DNA from: Shinella sumterensis
GTDB lineage: Bacteria > Pseudomonadota > Alphaproteobacteria > Rhizobiales > Rhizobiaceae
Assembly: GCF_004514425.2 (NCBI RefSeq)
Contig: NZ_MYFN02000006.1
Span: 124,001-188,000 of the forward strand
Direction: 5' to 3'
DNA length: 64,000 bases
The notes beneath the pieces were generated by a model. It did not search any database, was not told the DNA's origin, and saw nothing but the letters and a program-made list of their open reading frames with translations. Every line of letters begins with the position of its first letter. The first letter of the stretch is position 1. The translations under genes were made by a program, and so were the position numbers. This document shows positions 37,523 to 46,188 of this stretch, piece by piece.

Positions 37523-40036
37523 TTATTTCTTGCGCGGCACCTTGGGAACGGCGCTGGAAGACTTGCGCGGCGGCTCGTCCTTCGGCTCCGGTGCCTTGGC
37601 CTCGGTCGCCTTCTTCGACGACTTCGCCTTGGCGGGTGCTGCCTCGGCGGCAACCGTTTCCTTGGCCTTGCGCGGCTTTGCCTTCTTGGCGGCAGCCTCT
37701 TCCACTTCGGCCTTGGGCTTGATCGGCGCGGTCTCCGGCACGGCATCGAGGATCAGGCCCTTCGAGCCGTCTTCCTTGGTGCCGACGGAGACGCGGACGA
37801 CGCCGCCCTTCTTGAGCTTGCCGAAGAGGATCTCGTCGGCCAGCTTCTTCTTGATGTTTTCCTGGATGACGCGCGCCAGCGGGCGGGCACCCATCTTCTC
37901 GTCGTAGCCCTTCTCGGCCAGCCAGGCGATGGCGTCCTGCTGGAGGTCGAAGGTGACGTTGCGCTCGGCCAGCTGGGTTTCCAGCTGCATGACGAACTTC
38001 TGCACGACCTGATGGATGACCGGGGTCGGCAGCGAGCCGAACGGGATGATCGCATCGAGACGGTTGCGGAACTCCGGCGTGAACAGGCGATTGATCGCCT
38101 CCATGTCCTCGCCTTCGCGCTTGGACGAGCCGAAGCCGATGGCGGCCTTGGCCATGTCGGACGCGCCCGCATTGGTCGTCATGATCAGGATGACGTTGCG
38201 GAAGTCGATCTTCTTGCCGTTATGGTCGGTCAGCGAGCCGTGATCCATGACCTGCAACAGGATGTTGTAGAGGTCCGGATGCGCCTTCTCGATTTCATCC
38301 AGCAGCAGCACGCAATGCGGATGCTGGTCGACGCCATCGGTCAGCAGGCCGCCCTGGTCGAAGCCGACATAGCCGGGAGGCGCACCGAGCAGGCGCGAGA
38401 CCGTGTGCCGCTCCATGTATTCCGACATGTCGAAGCGCAGCAGTTCGACGCCGAGCGAGCTGGCGAGCTGCTTGGCGACTTCCGTCTTACCGACGCCCGT
38501 CGGGCCGGAGAACAGGTAGCTGCCGATCGGCTTGTTCGGCTCGCGCAGGCCCGCACGGGACAGCTTGATTGCCGAAGCCAGCGCCTCGATGGCGAGATCC
38601 TGGCCATACACGACCGAGCGCAGTTCCTTGTCCAGGTTGGCGAGCACCTGCTCGTCGTCCTTGGAAACCGTCTTCGGCGGAATGCGGGCCATGGTGGCGA
38701 TCGTCGCTTCGATCTCCTTTTCGGTGATCAGCTTGCGACGCTTGCCGGCCGGCAGCAGCATCTGGGCCGCACCGGTCTCGTCGATCACGTCGATCGCCTT
38801 GTCCGGCAGCTTGCGGTCGTTGATGTAGCGTGCCGACAGCTCGACGGCGGTCTTGATCGCCTCGTTCGAGTACCGCAGCTTGTGATACTCTTCGAAATAG
38901 GGCTTCAGGCCCTTCATGATCTCGATCGTATCGTCGATGGTCGGCTCGTTCACGTCGATCTTCTGGAAGCGGCGCACGAGTGCCCGATCCTTCTCGAAGA
39001 ACTGGCGGTATTCCTTGTAGGTCGTCGAACCGATGCAGCGAATCGCGCCGGAAGACAGCGCCGGCTTCAGGAGGTTGGACGCGTCCATTGCGCCGCCGGA
39101 GGTGGCGCCGGCGCCAATGACGGTGTGGATCTCGTCGATGAACAGCACAGCGCCCGGATACTCTTCCAGCTCCTTGACGACCTGCTTCAGGCGCTCCTCG
39201 AAGTCGCCGCGATAGCGGGTGCCGGCGAGCAGCGTGCCCATGTCGAGCGAGAAGATCGTGGCATCCGCGAGTGCTTCCGGTACCTTGCCTTCGACGATGC
39301 GCTTGGCAAGGCCCTCGGCGATGGCCGTCTTGCCCACGCCCGGATCACCCACATAGAGCGGGTTGTTCTTGGAGCGGCGGCACAGCACCTGGATGGTCCG
39401 GTTGACTTCGGCGTGACGGCCGATCAGCGGATCGATCTTGCCACCCTTGGCCTTCTCGTTGAGATTGACGCAGTAGGCGGTGAGCGCATCCTGCTTCTTG
39501 GCCGGCTCTTCCTGTTCGTTGCTGCCGTTGCGCTGCTGCTTGGGTTCGCTTTCCGTCTCGTCCGCGCCGCGGACAGGCCGCTGCTCGGAAGCGCCCGGCC
39601 GCTTGCCGATGCCGTGCGAGATGAAGTTGACGGCGTCATACCGCGTCATTTCCTGCTCCTGCAGGAAGTAGGCGGCGTGGCTTTCGCGCTCGGCGAAGAT
39701 CGCGACGAGCACGTTGGCGCCGGTCACTTCTTCACGGCCGGACGACTGGACATGGATGACCGCGCGCTGGATGACGCGCTGGAAGCCGGAGGTCGGCTTG
39801 GAGTCTTCCTCGTATCCGGTCACGAGGTTGGCGAGGTCGTGATCGACATAGTCGGTAACGGTCTTGCGCAGCGCGTCGAGGTTCACGTTGCACGCGCCCA
39901 TGACGGCCGCCGCATCGGAATCGTCGATCAACGCCAGAAGCAGATGCTCCAGCGTTGCGTATTCGTGGTGACGCTCGTTTGCAAAAGTCAGTGCCTGATG
40001 GAGCGCCTTTTCAAGGCTTGCAGAAAATGTTGGCAC
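37523..40036 (-). CDS. clpA: ATP-dependent Clp protease ATP-binding subunit ClpA
   Basis: ClpA (837 residues) unfolds substrates and feeds them to ClpP. The N-domain begins MPTFSASLEKALHQALTFANERHHEYATLEHLLLALIDD. AAA module 1 has Walker A GDPGVGKTAIAEGLAKR and Walker B FIDEIHTVIGAGA; module 2 has GPTGVGKTEVAKQLA and LLLDEIEKAHPD. The ClpP-docking IGFG loop is present (AAIGFGSSKREGED). Beyond about residue 765 there is a roughly 70-residue tail very rich in Lys, Ala, Pro and Glu that E. coli ClpA lacks. It lies 9 bp downstream of the adaptor gene clpS. Confidence 0.97.
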   Translation of the reverse strand: MPTFSASLEKALHQALTFANERHHEYATLEHLLLALIDDSDAAAVMGACNVNLDALRKTVTDYVDHDLANLVTGYEEDSKPTSGFQRVIQRAVIHVQSSGREEVTGANVLVAIFAERESHAAYFLQEQEMTRYDAVNFISHGIGKRPGASEQRPVRGADETESEPKQQRNGSNEQEEPAKKQDALTAYCVNLNEKAKGGKIDPLIGRHAEVNRTIQVLCRRSKNNPLYVGDPGVGKTAIAEGLAKRIVEGKVPEALADATIFSLDMGTLLAGTRYRGDFEERLKQVVKELEEYPGAVLFIDEIHTVIGAGATSGGAMDASNLLKPALSSGAIRCIGSTTYKEYRQFFEKDRALVRRFQKIDVNEPTIDDTIEIMKGLKPYFEEYHKLRYSNEAIKTAVELSARYINDRKLPDKAIDVIDETGAAQMLLPAGKRRKLITEKEIEATIATMARIPPKTVSKDDEQVLANLDKELRSVVYGQDLAIEALASAIKLSRAGLREPNKPIGSYLFSGPTGVGKTEVAKQLASSLGVELLRFDMSEYMERHTVSRLLGAPPGYVGFDQGGLLTDGVDQHPHCVLLLDEIEKAHPDLYNILLQVMDHGSLTDHNGKKIDFRNVILIMTTNAGASDMAKAAIGFGSSKREGEDMEAINRLFTPEFRNRLDAIIPFGSLPTPVIHQVVQKFVMQLETQLAERNVTFDLQQDAIAWLAEKGYDEKMGARPLARVIQENIKKKLADEILFGKLKKGGVVRVSVGTKEDGSKGLILDAVPETAPIKPKAEVEEAAAKKAKPRKAKETVAAEAAPAKAKSSKKATEAKAPEPKDEPPRKSSSAVPKVPRKK

Positions 40037-40045
40037 GTTGGTTCC

Positions 40046-40396
40046 TCATTTCTTTTCCATGACACATTGCAGCGGGTGCTGGTGCTGGCGGGAGAAATCC
40101 ATCACCTGTGTCACTTTGGTTTCGGCAACCTCGTAGGTGAATACACCACATTCGCCCACGCCATGATTGTGCACATGGAGCATGATCCGCGTGGCCGCTT
40201 CCCGGTCCTTCTGGAAGAAACGTTCCAGAATGTGGATCACGAACTCCATGGGCGTGTAGTCGTCATTCAGAAGCAGGACGCGGTAAAGACTCGGCTTCTT
40301 GGTCTTCGGCTTCGTACGGGTAATGACGGACGTGCTGCGGCCGGGAGTATCGCCGCCGTCTTCGCCATCCTGCATTCGAACCCGTCTCACTTCCAT
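40046..40396 (-). CDS. clpS: ATP-dependent Clp protease adaptor ClpS
   Basis: ClpS (116 residues) binds the ClpA N-domain and delivers N-degron substrates. The core begins [26 protein letters not shown], with the substrate-pocket motif [10 protein letters not shown], and ends [20 protein letters not shown]. The N-terminal extension of about 30 residues is disordered-looking. The start at 40396 has AGGA only one base before the ATG. An internal ATG at 40375 (MQDGEDGG) is an alternative. It is followed by clpA. Confidence 0.95.
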   Translation of the reverse strand: MEVRRVRMQDGEDGGDTPGRSTSVITRTKPKTKKPSLYRVLLLNDDYTPMEFVIHILERFFQKDREAATRIMLHVHNHGVGECGVFTYEVAETKVTQVMDFSRQHQHPLQCVMEKK

Positions 40397-40576
40397 TTCC
40401 TGTTCATTCCCTGACTGCGTAGTCCGTCTCGAGGTTGCCTCTCGACGTGTTATCTAATGTCTCGACACACGATTGTAAGACCCTCGCTTCGCACTGCAAT
40501 CATAATCGCGGACCGTCCGAAGGAAATAGCGAAATTTGCCGCCGGCGCGTCAGCCTCGCGCAATCCCCGAAACGGA

Positions 40577-40610
40577 AACGACCGGCTGCGGTTGCCCGCG
40601 GCCGGTCGTT
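40577..40610 (-). terminator. Hairpin downstream of the phasin gene
   Basis: Arms 40577-40591 and 40596-40610 pair over 15 bp (one G-T pair) around the loop TTGC, beginning AACGACCGGC and ending GCCGGTCGTT. On the minus strand it is followed by TTCCGTTTCG, a weak T-tract. It probably ends the phasin transcript. Confidence 0.65.
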
Positions 40611-40642
40611 GAACGTCATACGCGTATTAGGGCGCGTCGGCC

Positions 40643-40996
40643 TCAGGCGGCGACTGCGGACTTTGCCGCCGCGGTGGCCTTGGCAACCGGCGCTTCGTAA
40701 GGCTTGTAGGCGCCCTTGGCGAGATCGGCATAGAGTTCGCCGATCTTGGTGGCTTCGGCGACGAAGCTTTCATAGGAGGACTTCACGAAGGCGGACTGCA
40801 GCTCGACGGCGGTCTCGATGCTCTTGACGCCCGAAAGCTTCTCGAAATGGGCAAGGCCATTTTCGAAGGACTTCTTGGAATAGTCTGCGGCTTCGGTGGC
40901 GATGGCCTGCCAGCCCTGCGCGACAGTCGTATAGCTCTTCACGAACGTATCCATGGCTTCCTTGTTCTTCTTGCTTGCTTCGTCGAAATTGAACAT
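40643..40996 (-). CDS. Phasin family protein
   Basis: A 117-residue phasin (Phasin_2-type) that coats polyhydroxyalkanoate granules. It begins MFNFDEASKKNKEAMDTFVKSYTTVAQGWQAIATEAADYSKKSFE, the typical amphipathic-helix pattern, and ends in an Ala/Lys-rich tail. The ribosome binding site AAGGAG lies at the right distance upstream. A strong sigma-70-like promoter with TGC-rich palindromes sits at 41032-41079, suggesting storage-dependent control. No PHA synthase is in the window, so granule association is inferred from the family. Confidence 0.92.
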   Translation of the reverse strand: MFNFDEASKKNKEAMDTFVKSYTTVAQGWQAIATEAADYSKKSFENGLAHFEKLSGVKSIETAVELQSAFVKSSYESFVAEATKIGELYADLAKGAYKPYEAPVAKATAAAKSAVAA

Positions 40997-41031
40997 CGAA
41001 GTCTCCTTTGGTCCCTTGTGACTTAGCTCGA

Positions 41032-41060
41032 AATATATATGCGATGCACAAAAAAGTCAA
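41032..41060 (-). promoter_or_regulatory. Promoter of the phasin gene
   Basis: On the minus strand, TTGACT (41060-41055) and TATATT (41037-41032) are separated by exactly 17 bp, about 36 bp before the ATG at 40996. The spacer contains the imperfect palindrome TGTGCATCGCA (41050-41040), placing a possible repressor site between -35 and -10. Confidence 0.75.
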
Positions 41061-41066
41061 TGTATA

Positions 41067-41079
41067 TGCTGCAATGCAA
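41067..41079 (-). promoter_or_regulatory. TGC-rich palindrome upstream of the phasin promoter (PhaR-like, inferred)
   Basis: TTGCATTGCAGCA (minus strand 41079-41067) lies just upstream of the -35 box. It resembles the TGC-rich operators of PhaR-type regulators of polyhydroxybutyrate granule genes and the TTGCACTGCAC elements at 56527 and 57539. Confidence 0.5.
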
Positions 41080-41150
41080 TATTCCGTAACCAAAGCAAGA
41101 TGTTGGACGATACGTATGATTATTGGTGCTGACGAAAGCCAATTTGCCGC

Positions 41151-41193
41151 AAAACAATAACAAAAGGCCCGGCGCCAAGGGCGGCCGGGCCTT
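41151..41193 (-). terminator. Terminator of the DUF3126 gene
   Basis: AAGGCCCGGC (41164-41173) pairs with GCCGGGCCTT (41184-41193). On the minus strand it is followed by TTGTTATTG-type T-rich sequence, about 25 bp after the DUF3126 stop. Confidence 0.8.
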
Positions 41194-41215
41194 GTTTTGC
41201 TGGAAATCCTTCAGA

Positions 41216-41419
41216 TCAGAGATCGATGTCGAGGATCGCCATGGAGAAGTTGTAGGAGAGCTCGCCGTCTTCGTCGTCGCGGAAGATGACGCCGAGAAAT
41301 TCGTCCGCGAGGTAGACTTCGGCGGATTCATCCTTGCGCGGGCGGGCCTTCACGACAATCTCCTTGTTGATATTGCGCTTGAAGTAGGCCTCGAGCTTTC
41401 TGATTTCTTCCGGCTTCAC
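41216..41419 (-). CDS. DUF3126 family protein
   Basis: A 67-residue protein, MKPEEIRKLEAYFKRNINKE... ending in an acidic beta-strand tail (DDEDGELSYNFSMAILDIDL). It matches the small DUF3126 family found in alphaproteobacteria, with the conserved VKARPRKDESAEVYLADEFLGVIF core. No signal peptide or membrane segment is seen. Function is unknown. It is downstream of cysE (153 bp) and has its own terminator. Confidence 0.88.
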   Translation of the reverse strand: MKPEEIRKLEAYFKRNINKEIVVKARPRKDESAEVYLADEFLGVIFRDDEDGELSYNFSMAILDIDL

Positions 41420-41572
41420 GATACGTCTCCGTCAACGATTTGATGTGCCGCGCTTCTCGCACCTGCTCCCGGGCGTGTAAACCCTTCAATGCCGGTGCGC
41501 GCCGACTTTTCCCGCGTTCAGGCTTTTGGCGCGGTACCGCAAGCAAGGCCGTTTCGGCCCTGGCCGGCGCGG

Positions 41573-42406
41573 TCAGAGATCGTAATCGAAGGCCGCAAGC
41601 AACTGGTCCATCGCACGCGACGGCTCGTTGCAACCCGCCTCGCCCACGACGCGCGCCGGCACACCCGCCACCGTCGATTTCGGCGGTACGGGCTTGAGTA
41701 CGACGGAGCCGGCCGCGATGCGCGAGCAATGGCCGATATGGATGTTGCCGAGGATTTTCGCGCCGGCACCAATCATCACGCCGTCGCCGATCTTGGGGTG
41801 GCGGTCGCCGCCTTCCTTGCCGGTGCCGCCGAGCGTGACATTGTGGAGGATCGAGACATTGTCGCCGATGGACGCCGTCTCGCCCACGACCAGACCCGTC
41901 GCGTGGTCGAGGAAGATGCCCTTGCCGATGCGCGCAGCCGGATTGATATCGGTCTGGAAGATGCTGGAGGAGCGGCTCTGCAAATAGAGCGCGAGGTCGC
42001 GCCGCCCGCTGTTGTGGAGCCAATGGGCAACGCGGTGCGTCTGGATGGCGTGAAAACCCTTGAAATAGAGCACGGCATCGAGGAACCGCAGGCATGCCGG
42101 ATCCCGGTCATAGACGGCCTGGATATCGACGCGCAGGATGCCGCCCCATTCCGGCCAGTCTTCAAGCATCTCGTCGAAGATCTGGTGCAGCAGATTGGCC
42201 TGCAGGTCCGGATGGTCGAGACGCTCGCAGACCCGATGGATCACGCTTTCCTCAAGCGAGTGGTGGTTCAGCACCGTCGAATAGAGGAAGGCCGCCAGCA
42301 GCGGCTCGGCCTGGGCGGCAACACGCGCTTCCTCGCGCAGGCTGTCCCAGATCGGATCCATGGCCTTGAGCCGCTCGGCAGCCCGCAGTTCGTTCGTCGC
42401 GACCAT
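41573..42406 (-). CDS. cysE: Serine O-acetyltransferase
   Basis: CysE (277 residues) acetylates serine, the first step of cysteine synthesis. The start is ATG 42406 (MVATNELRAAERLKAMDPIWD), preceded by AAGGAG at good spacing; in-frame ATGs at 42427 and 42448 lie before that site. An N-terminal helical domain is followed by the hexapeptide beta-helix with IFLDHATGLVVGETASIGD (catalytic His-Asp region) and LGGTGKEGGDRHPKIGD. The C-terminal tail, which in this family binds the cysteine synthase, ends DQLLAAFDYDL, with the terminal hydrophobic residue expected. It also ties in with metC at 45 kb. Confidence 0.96.
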   Translation of the reverse strand: MVATNELRAAERLKAMDPIWDSLREEARVAAQAEPLLAAFLYSTVLNHHSLEESVIHRVCERLDHPDLQANLLHQIFDEMLEDWPEWGGILRVDIQAVYDRDPACLRFLDAVLYFKGFHAIQTHRVAHWLHNSGRRDLALYLQSRSSSIFQTDINPAARIGKGIFLDHATGLVVGETASIGDNVSILHNVTLGGTGKEGGDRHPKIGDGVMIGAGAKILGNIHIGHCSRIAAGSVVLKPVPPKSTVAGVPARVVGEAGCNEPSRAMDQLLAAFDYDL

Positions 42407-42496
42407 CGCCGCACTCCTTGTCGTCATTCTCGTCCATATATAGAACAAACCAAGGGCAAGCGAAATGCCCCGGCCGTCATTGTCATGAACGCCGCC

Positions 42497-43282
42497 TCAA
42501 CGTCCTTCGATCTCCGCATAGAAATCCAGCACAGCGCGCTTGAAAACCTTGTCGCCGACCGCGAGCATGTGATCGCGGCCGGGAATGTCGAGCGCGCGGG
42601 CATCCGGCATCAGGGCCGCCAGCGGCTGCGGCGCGCCGGCAATGTCGTCCTTCGTGCCGACGCCAATCAAGGCCGGCATGTCGATGCGCGCCATGTCGGC
42701 TTGCGTCAGCAGGTCGCGCGAGGTCATGATGCAGGCAGCAAGCGCCTGCCGGTCCGATTTCGTCTGCTCCGCGAAAGCACGGAACATGCGCCCGCGTGCA
42801 TGGGTGACATCGTCGAGCGACGGCGCCAGCAGCGCATCCGCGATCGGGTCCCAGTCGCCCACACCTTCGACCATGCCGATGCCAAGGCCCCCGAAGACGA
42901 CGGAGCGCACCCGATGCGGATGGGCAAGCACCATGAAGGCCGTGATGCGCGCACCCATCGAATAGCCGAAGACGTGCGCTTCGGGGATCGCGAGATGATC
43001 GAGAAGGGCCGCGGCATCGCCTGCCATCAGCGGCGGGGTGTAAAGCGCTGGGTCATACGGCTTGGCACTGGCGCCGTGTCCGCGATTGTCGAGCGCGATG
43101 ACGCGGTAGCCGGCATCCCCCAGCGTCTTCAGCCAGCCGGGAAACACCCAATTGACATTGGCGCTCGAGGCGAAACCGTGGATCAGCAGAACGGGATCGC
43201 CGGAGGGATCGCCCTCATCGAAGAAAGCCAGTTCGAGGCCTTCGTGGGTGAAACGGGAAAAGGGCGGAGGATCAATGTTCAT
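42497..43282 (-). CDS. Alpha/beta hydrolase
   Basis: A 261-residue alpha/beta-hydrolase. Visible features: oxyanion-hole HG motif in VLLIHGFASSANVNW, the nucleophile elbow GYSMGAR (about residue 104), and the C-terminal catalytic His in IPGRDHMLAVGD. The family includes esterases and lactonases such as 3-oxoadipate enol-lactonase, but no neighbour points to a pathway. Substrate unknown. It is co-oriented with cysE but separated by 90 bp. Confidence 0.9.
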   Translation of the reverse strand: MNIDPPPFSRFTHEGLELAFFDEGDPSGDPVLLIHGFASSANVNWVFPGWLKTLGDAGYRVIALDNRGHGASAKPYDPALYTPPLMAGDAAALLDHLAIPEAHVFGYSMGARITAFMVLAHPHRVRSVVFGGLGIGMVEGVGDWDPIADALLAPSLDDVTHARGRMFRAFAEQTKSDRQALAACIMTSRDLLTQADMARIDMPALIGVGTKDDIAGAPQPLAALMPDARALDIPGRDHMLAVGDKVFKRAVLDFYAEIEGR

Positions 43283-43498
43283 CGCGAGGCCGTCTTTCGT
43301 TTTCTCGCCCCGCTCTTACCGCCGTTTGCGCCCGGAGGAAACGCCCGGTGCTGAAATCTCGCACGCTCCCCCAGGCGTGATCGGAGGAAAACCGCCGCAG
43401 GATACGATCATCGTCTCGCCGCGACGGTTTTGCATCTACACATTCCGGCGGAAGACGATTATGGTCCGGCCGACAAACAGACCTGCACGGAGCATGAC

Positions 43499-43747
43499 AT
43501 GGCTGGGCACAGCATTCCCCATTTCCAGAACGACGGCGGCCATAGCGCAATCGAGATCGGCGTGAAGGAATTCATGTGCGTCGGCGCATCGATCCCCTAC
43601 GACCATCCGCACGTCTTCCTTGACATGGGCGACGACAACGAGAAGGTCTGTCCCTATTGCTCGACGCTCTACCGCTACAACCCGGCCCTGAAGGCCACGC
43701 AGACCAATCCGGTCGGCTGCACCTTCACCAACGTGGTGGCGGCGTGA
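43499..43747 (+). CDS. Zinc-finger domain-containing protein (NDUFS6-type CHCC)
   Basis: An 82-residue protein of the zf-CHCC family, homologous to the mitochondrial complex I subunit NDUFS6. The start is ATG 43499 with GGAG seven bases upstream; longer readings add a His/Asp-rich leader without similarity. The zinc ligands are visible as Cys in KEFMCVGAS, His in YDHPHVF, and CPYC in KVCPYCSTLYRYNP. In alphaproteobacteria the protein is reported as an accessory complex I subunit; here it stands alone, 22 bp before an FAD monooxygenase on the same strand. Confidence 0.9.
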   Translation: MAGHSIPHFQNDGGHSAIEIGVKEFMCVGASIPYDHPHVFLDMGDDNEKVCPYCSTLYRYNPALKATQTNPVGCTFTNVVAA

Positions 43748-43769
43748 CGGCCGGAAGGCCGACACGATC

Positions 43770-44930
43770 ATGTCCCCTGTAAAATCAGTCACGATCGTCG
43801 GCGCCGGCATTGCCGGCCTGACGGCAGCGCTTGCGCTCGCCCGCAAGGGTATCGCCGCGCACATCGTCGAACAGGCTTCGACGCTTGCGGAAGTCGGGGC
43901 CGGGCTGCAGCTTTCGCCCAATGCTTCCCGTGTCCTGGCCGAGCTCGGCCTTCTGCAGGACCTTGAACGGCGCTGGAGCGAACCGGATCACATCCAGCTT
44001 TCCTCAGGAAATACGCTTGCGTCGCTCGCCTCGGTTCCGGCCGGCGCCGCCGCCCGCGCACGGTGGGGGGCACCCTACGGCGTTCTCCATCGCGCCTCGC
44101 TGCAGGCCGTTCTTCTCGATGCGGTCAGCCGGGAGCCATCGTGCACGCTCGTCACGGGCCGCCGGGTCGAAACCGCCGAAGAGGCCGCAGCCGTCGCCGA
44201 CACCGATCTGGTGATTGCGGCGGACGGCGTCTGGTCCAGGCTGCGCGGTTCGGTTCCGGGCGCCCTGCCCGCGCGATACTCCGGCAATGTCGCCTGGCGT
44301 TTTCTCGTACCCTACGATTCTGCACCGGCCCTGCTCAATCCCCGCACGGTCACGGCCTTTCTTGGACCGCAGGCCCATCTCGTCGCCTATCCGCTGGCCG
44401 AGACCCGTTCGTTCAATATCGTCGCCATCCACCAGCAGGCTGAGGCACCGCCGGAAGGATGGTCACGGCGTGGAGACACCGCCGCCCAGAAACGCCTGGC
44501 CAATGCTTTTTCCGGCTGGCATGCCGGCATAAGAAAGCTGATCGCAACGGCAGACGATCCGCTGGTCTGGCCGCTCTTCGGTTGTCCGGATGGTGCCTGG
44601 ACGGATGGGCGCAAGACGGTACTGATCGGGGACGCCGCCCACGCCATGACGCCCTTTGCGGCTCAGGGCGCCGCCATGGCCATCGAGGATGCCGCGCTTC
44701 TGGCAAACCGGCTTGCCGGCGCAACGGACCTCGGCGCAGCATTACGCCGCTTCGAGGCCGAGCGCCGGGAACGGGTCGCGAAGGTTCGCAATCGCGGCGC
44801 CTTCAACCGCTTTGCCTATCATGCGCGCGGTCCCGTCGCACTTGCGCGCAATCTGGTACTGTCGCTGCGGAAGCCGGAGAGCCTGGCCGGCGATTTCGAC
44901 TGGCTCTACGGCTACCGCACGCCGGACTGA
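43770..44930 (+). CDS. FAD-dependent monooxygenase
   Basis: A 386-residue class A flavoprotein monooxygenase similar to salicylate hydroxylases. The N-terminal dinucleotide-binding motif is GAGIAGLTAALALARKG. The DG motif VIAADGVWSRLR is near residue 150, and the GD motif VLIGDAAHAMTPFAAQGAAMAIEDA is near residue 287. All three FAD/NAD(P)H motifs are intact. The aromatic substrate cannot be told from sequence and no catabolic neighbours are present. It starts 22 bp after the zinc-finger gene. Confidence 0.9.
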   Translation: MSPVKSVTIVGAGIAGLTAALALARKGIAAHIVEQASTLAEVGAGLQLSPNASRVLAELGLLQDLERRWSEPDHIQLSSGNTLASLASVPAGAAARARWGAPYGVLHRASLQAVLLDAVSREPSCTLVTGRRVETAEEAAAVADTDLVIAADGVWSRLRGSVPGALPARYSGNVAWRFLVPYDSAPALLNPRTVTAFLGPQAHLVAYPLAETRSFNIVAIHQQAEAPPEGWSRRGDTAAQKRLANAFSGWHAGIRKLIATADDPLVWPLFGCPDGAWTDGRKTVLIGDAAHAMTPFAAQGAAMAIEDAALLANRLAGATDLGAALRRFEAERRERVAKVRNRGAFNRFAYHARGPVALARNLVLSLRKPESLAGDFDWLYGYRTPD

Positions 44931-44997
44931 TCCGGCATGTTCCCCAACTTGCCGGGAAGCCCCCCCGGCAAGCCGTGATCTCAAGCGCTTGCAGCCG

Positions 44998-46188
44998 TCA
45001 GACGGAACGCGCCGCAGCCAGGCCGCGTTCGATATCGGCCTTGATATCCTTCACGTCCTCGAGGCCGATCTGGAGGCGCAGCACCGGGCCCTCTTCCGGC
45101 GCCTTGGCGATCCGCCGGTCGTTGAGGTTCACATGCACCGCGAGGCATTCGAAGCCACCCCAGGAATAGCCGAGCCCGAAAATACCGAGCGCATCGAGGA
45201 ATGCATGGGCCTTGGCCTTGTAACGATCAGGCGAACCACCGTTCAGCACGATCGAGAAGATGCCGCTTGACCCCTTGAAGTCCCGCTTCCAGAGTTCGTG
45301 CCCCGGGAAGCTCGGCAAGGCAGGGTGCAGGACCCGCGCGACATCGTCCACGCCCTCCAGCCAGCGCGCCAATTCCAGCGCGCTTTCCTGGTGACGCTCC
45401 AGCCGCACGCCCATGGTGCGCAATCCGCGCAGCACCTGGTAGGAATCATCCGGGGAGGCGCAGGTGCCCAGCGTGATCTGCGTATCGTGCAGTTGTTCCC
45501 AATGGGCGGCATTGGCCGAGACCGTGCCGAACAAAATGTCGGAATGACCGGCCGGATACTTCGTGGCAGCATGGATGGAAACGTCGACGCCGAAATCGAG
45601 CGGCTTGAAATAGAGCGGCGTTGCCCAGGTGTTGTCCATGGTGACGACCGCACCATGCCGGTGCGCCGCAGCGGCGATGGCCGGAATATCCTGCATTTCG
45701 AATGTATTGGAGCCGGGCGCCTCGGTGTGCACGAGCCTGGTGTTGGGCCGGATCAGGCTCTCGATACCGGCGCCGATCAAGGGATCGTAATATTCCACGG
45801 TCACGCCCAGCCGCTTCAGCATGGTGTCGCAGAAATGGCGTGTCGGGTGATAGACGGAATCGACGATCAGCGCGTGGTCGCCCGCCGAAAGGTAGGCAAG
45901 GAACGGCACGGTCACGGCTGCCAGACCCGACGGCACGAGAATCGTGCCGGCCGAGCCTTCCAGCTCGTCGATCGCGGCGCAGAGCGCATCCGTGGTCGGC
46001 GTGCCGCGCGTGCCGTAGGTGTATTTCTGCGCCCGGCTTTCCATGGTCGCAGCATTGGGAAAGAGAACCGTGGACGCATGCACGACGGGTGGATTGACGA
46101 AACCGTAATAGTCGGCGGGGTCGTTGCCTGCATGGGCAAGGCGGGTGTTCACGCCGGCGCCGGCGAGGATTTCGTCTCTGTTTTTCAT
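44998..46188 (-). CDS. metC: Cystathionine beta-lyase
   Basis: A 396-residue Cys/Met-metabolism PLP enzyme, here MetC, which splits cystathionine to homocysteine, pyruvate and ammonia. The PLP Lys is in HAATKYPAGHSDILFG (about residue 214). The substrate-binding TKAF-like and SWGGFECL motifs agree with the beta-lyase clade; a gamma-synthase role cannot be wholly excluded. The ATG at 46188 has a weak ribosome binding site. A strong GGAGG lies further up and precedes a tiny TTG-initiated frame of five codons that ends just before the metC ATG. It is divergent from the aap operon, an order also known in Rhizobium. Confidence 0.93.
   Translation of the reverse strand: MKNRDEILAGAGVNTRLAHAGNDPADYYGFVNPPVVHASTVLFPNAATMESRAQKYTYGTRGTPTTDALCAAIDELEGSAGTILVPSGLAAVTVPFLAYLSAGDHALIVDSVYHPTRHFCDTMLKRLGVTVEYYDPLIGAGIESLIRPNTRLVHTEAPGSNTFEMQDIPAIAAAAHRHGAVVTMDNTWATPLYFKPLDFGVDVSIHAATKYPAGHSDILFGTVSANAAHWEQLHDTQITLGTCASPDDSYQVLRGLRTMGVRLERHQESALELARWLEGVDDVARVLHPALPSFPGHELWKRDFKGSSGIFSIVLNGGSPDRYKAKAHAFLDALGIFGLGYSWGGFECLAVHVNLNDRRIAKAPEEGPVLRLQIGLEDVKDIKADIERGLAAARSV

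Noticed and set aside
37415-40414. A 999-codon plus-strand frame opposite clpA and clpS
   Set aside because: Antisense shadow; the reverse strand encodes intact ClpA and ClpS, and the frame runs through the clpA terminator.
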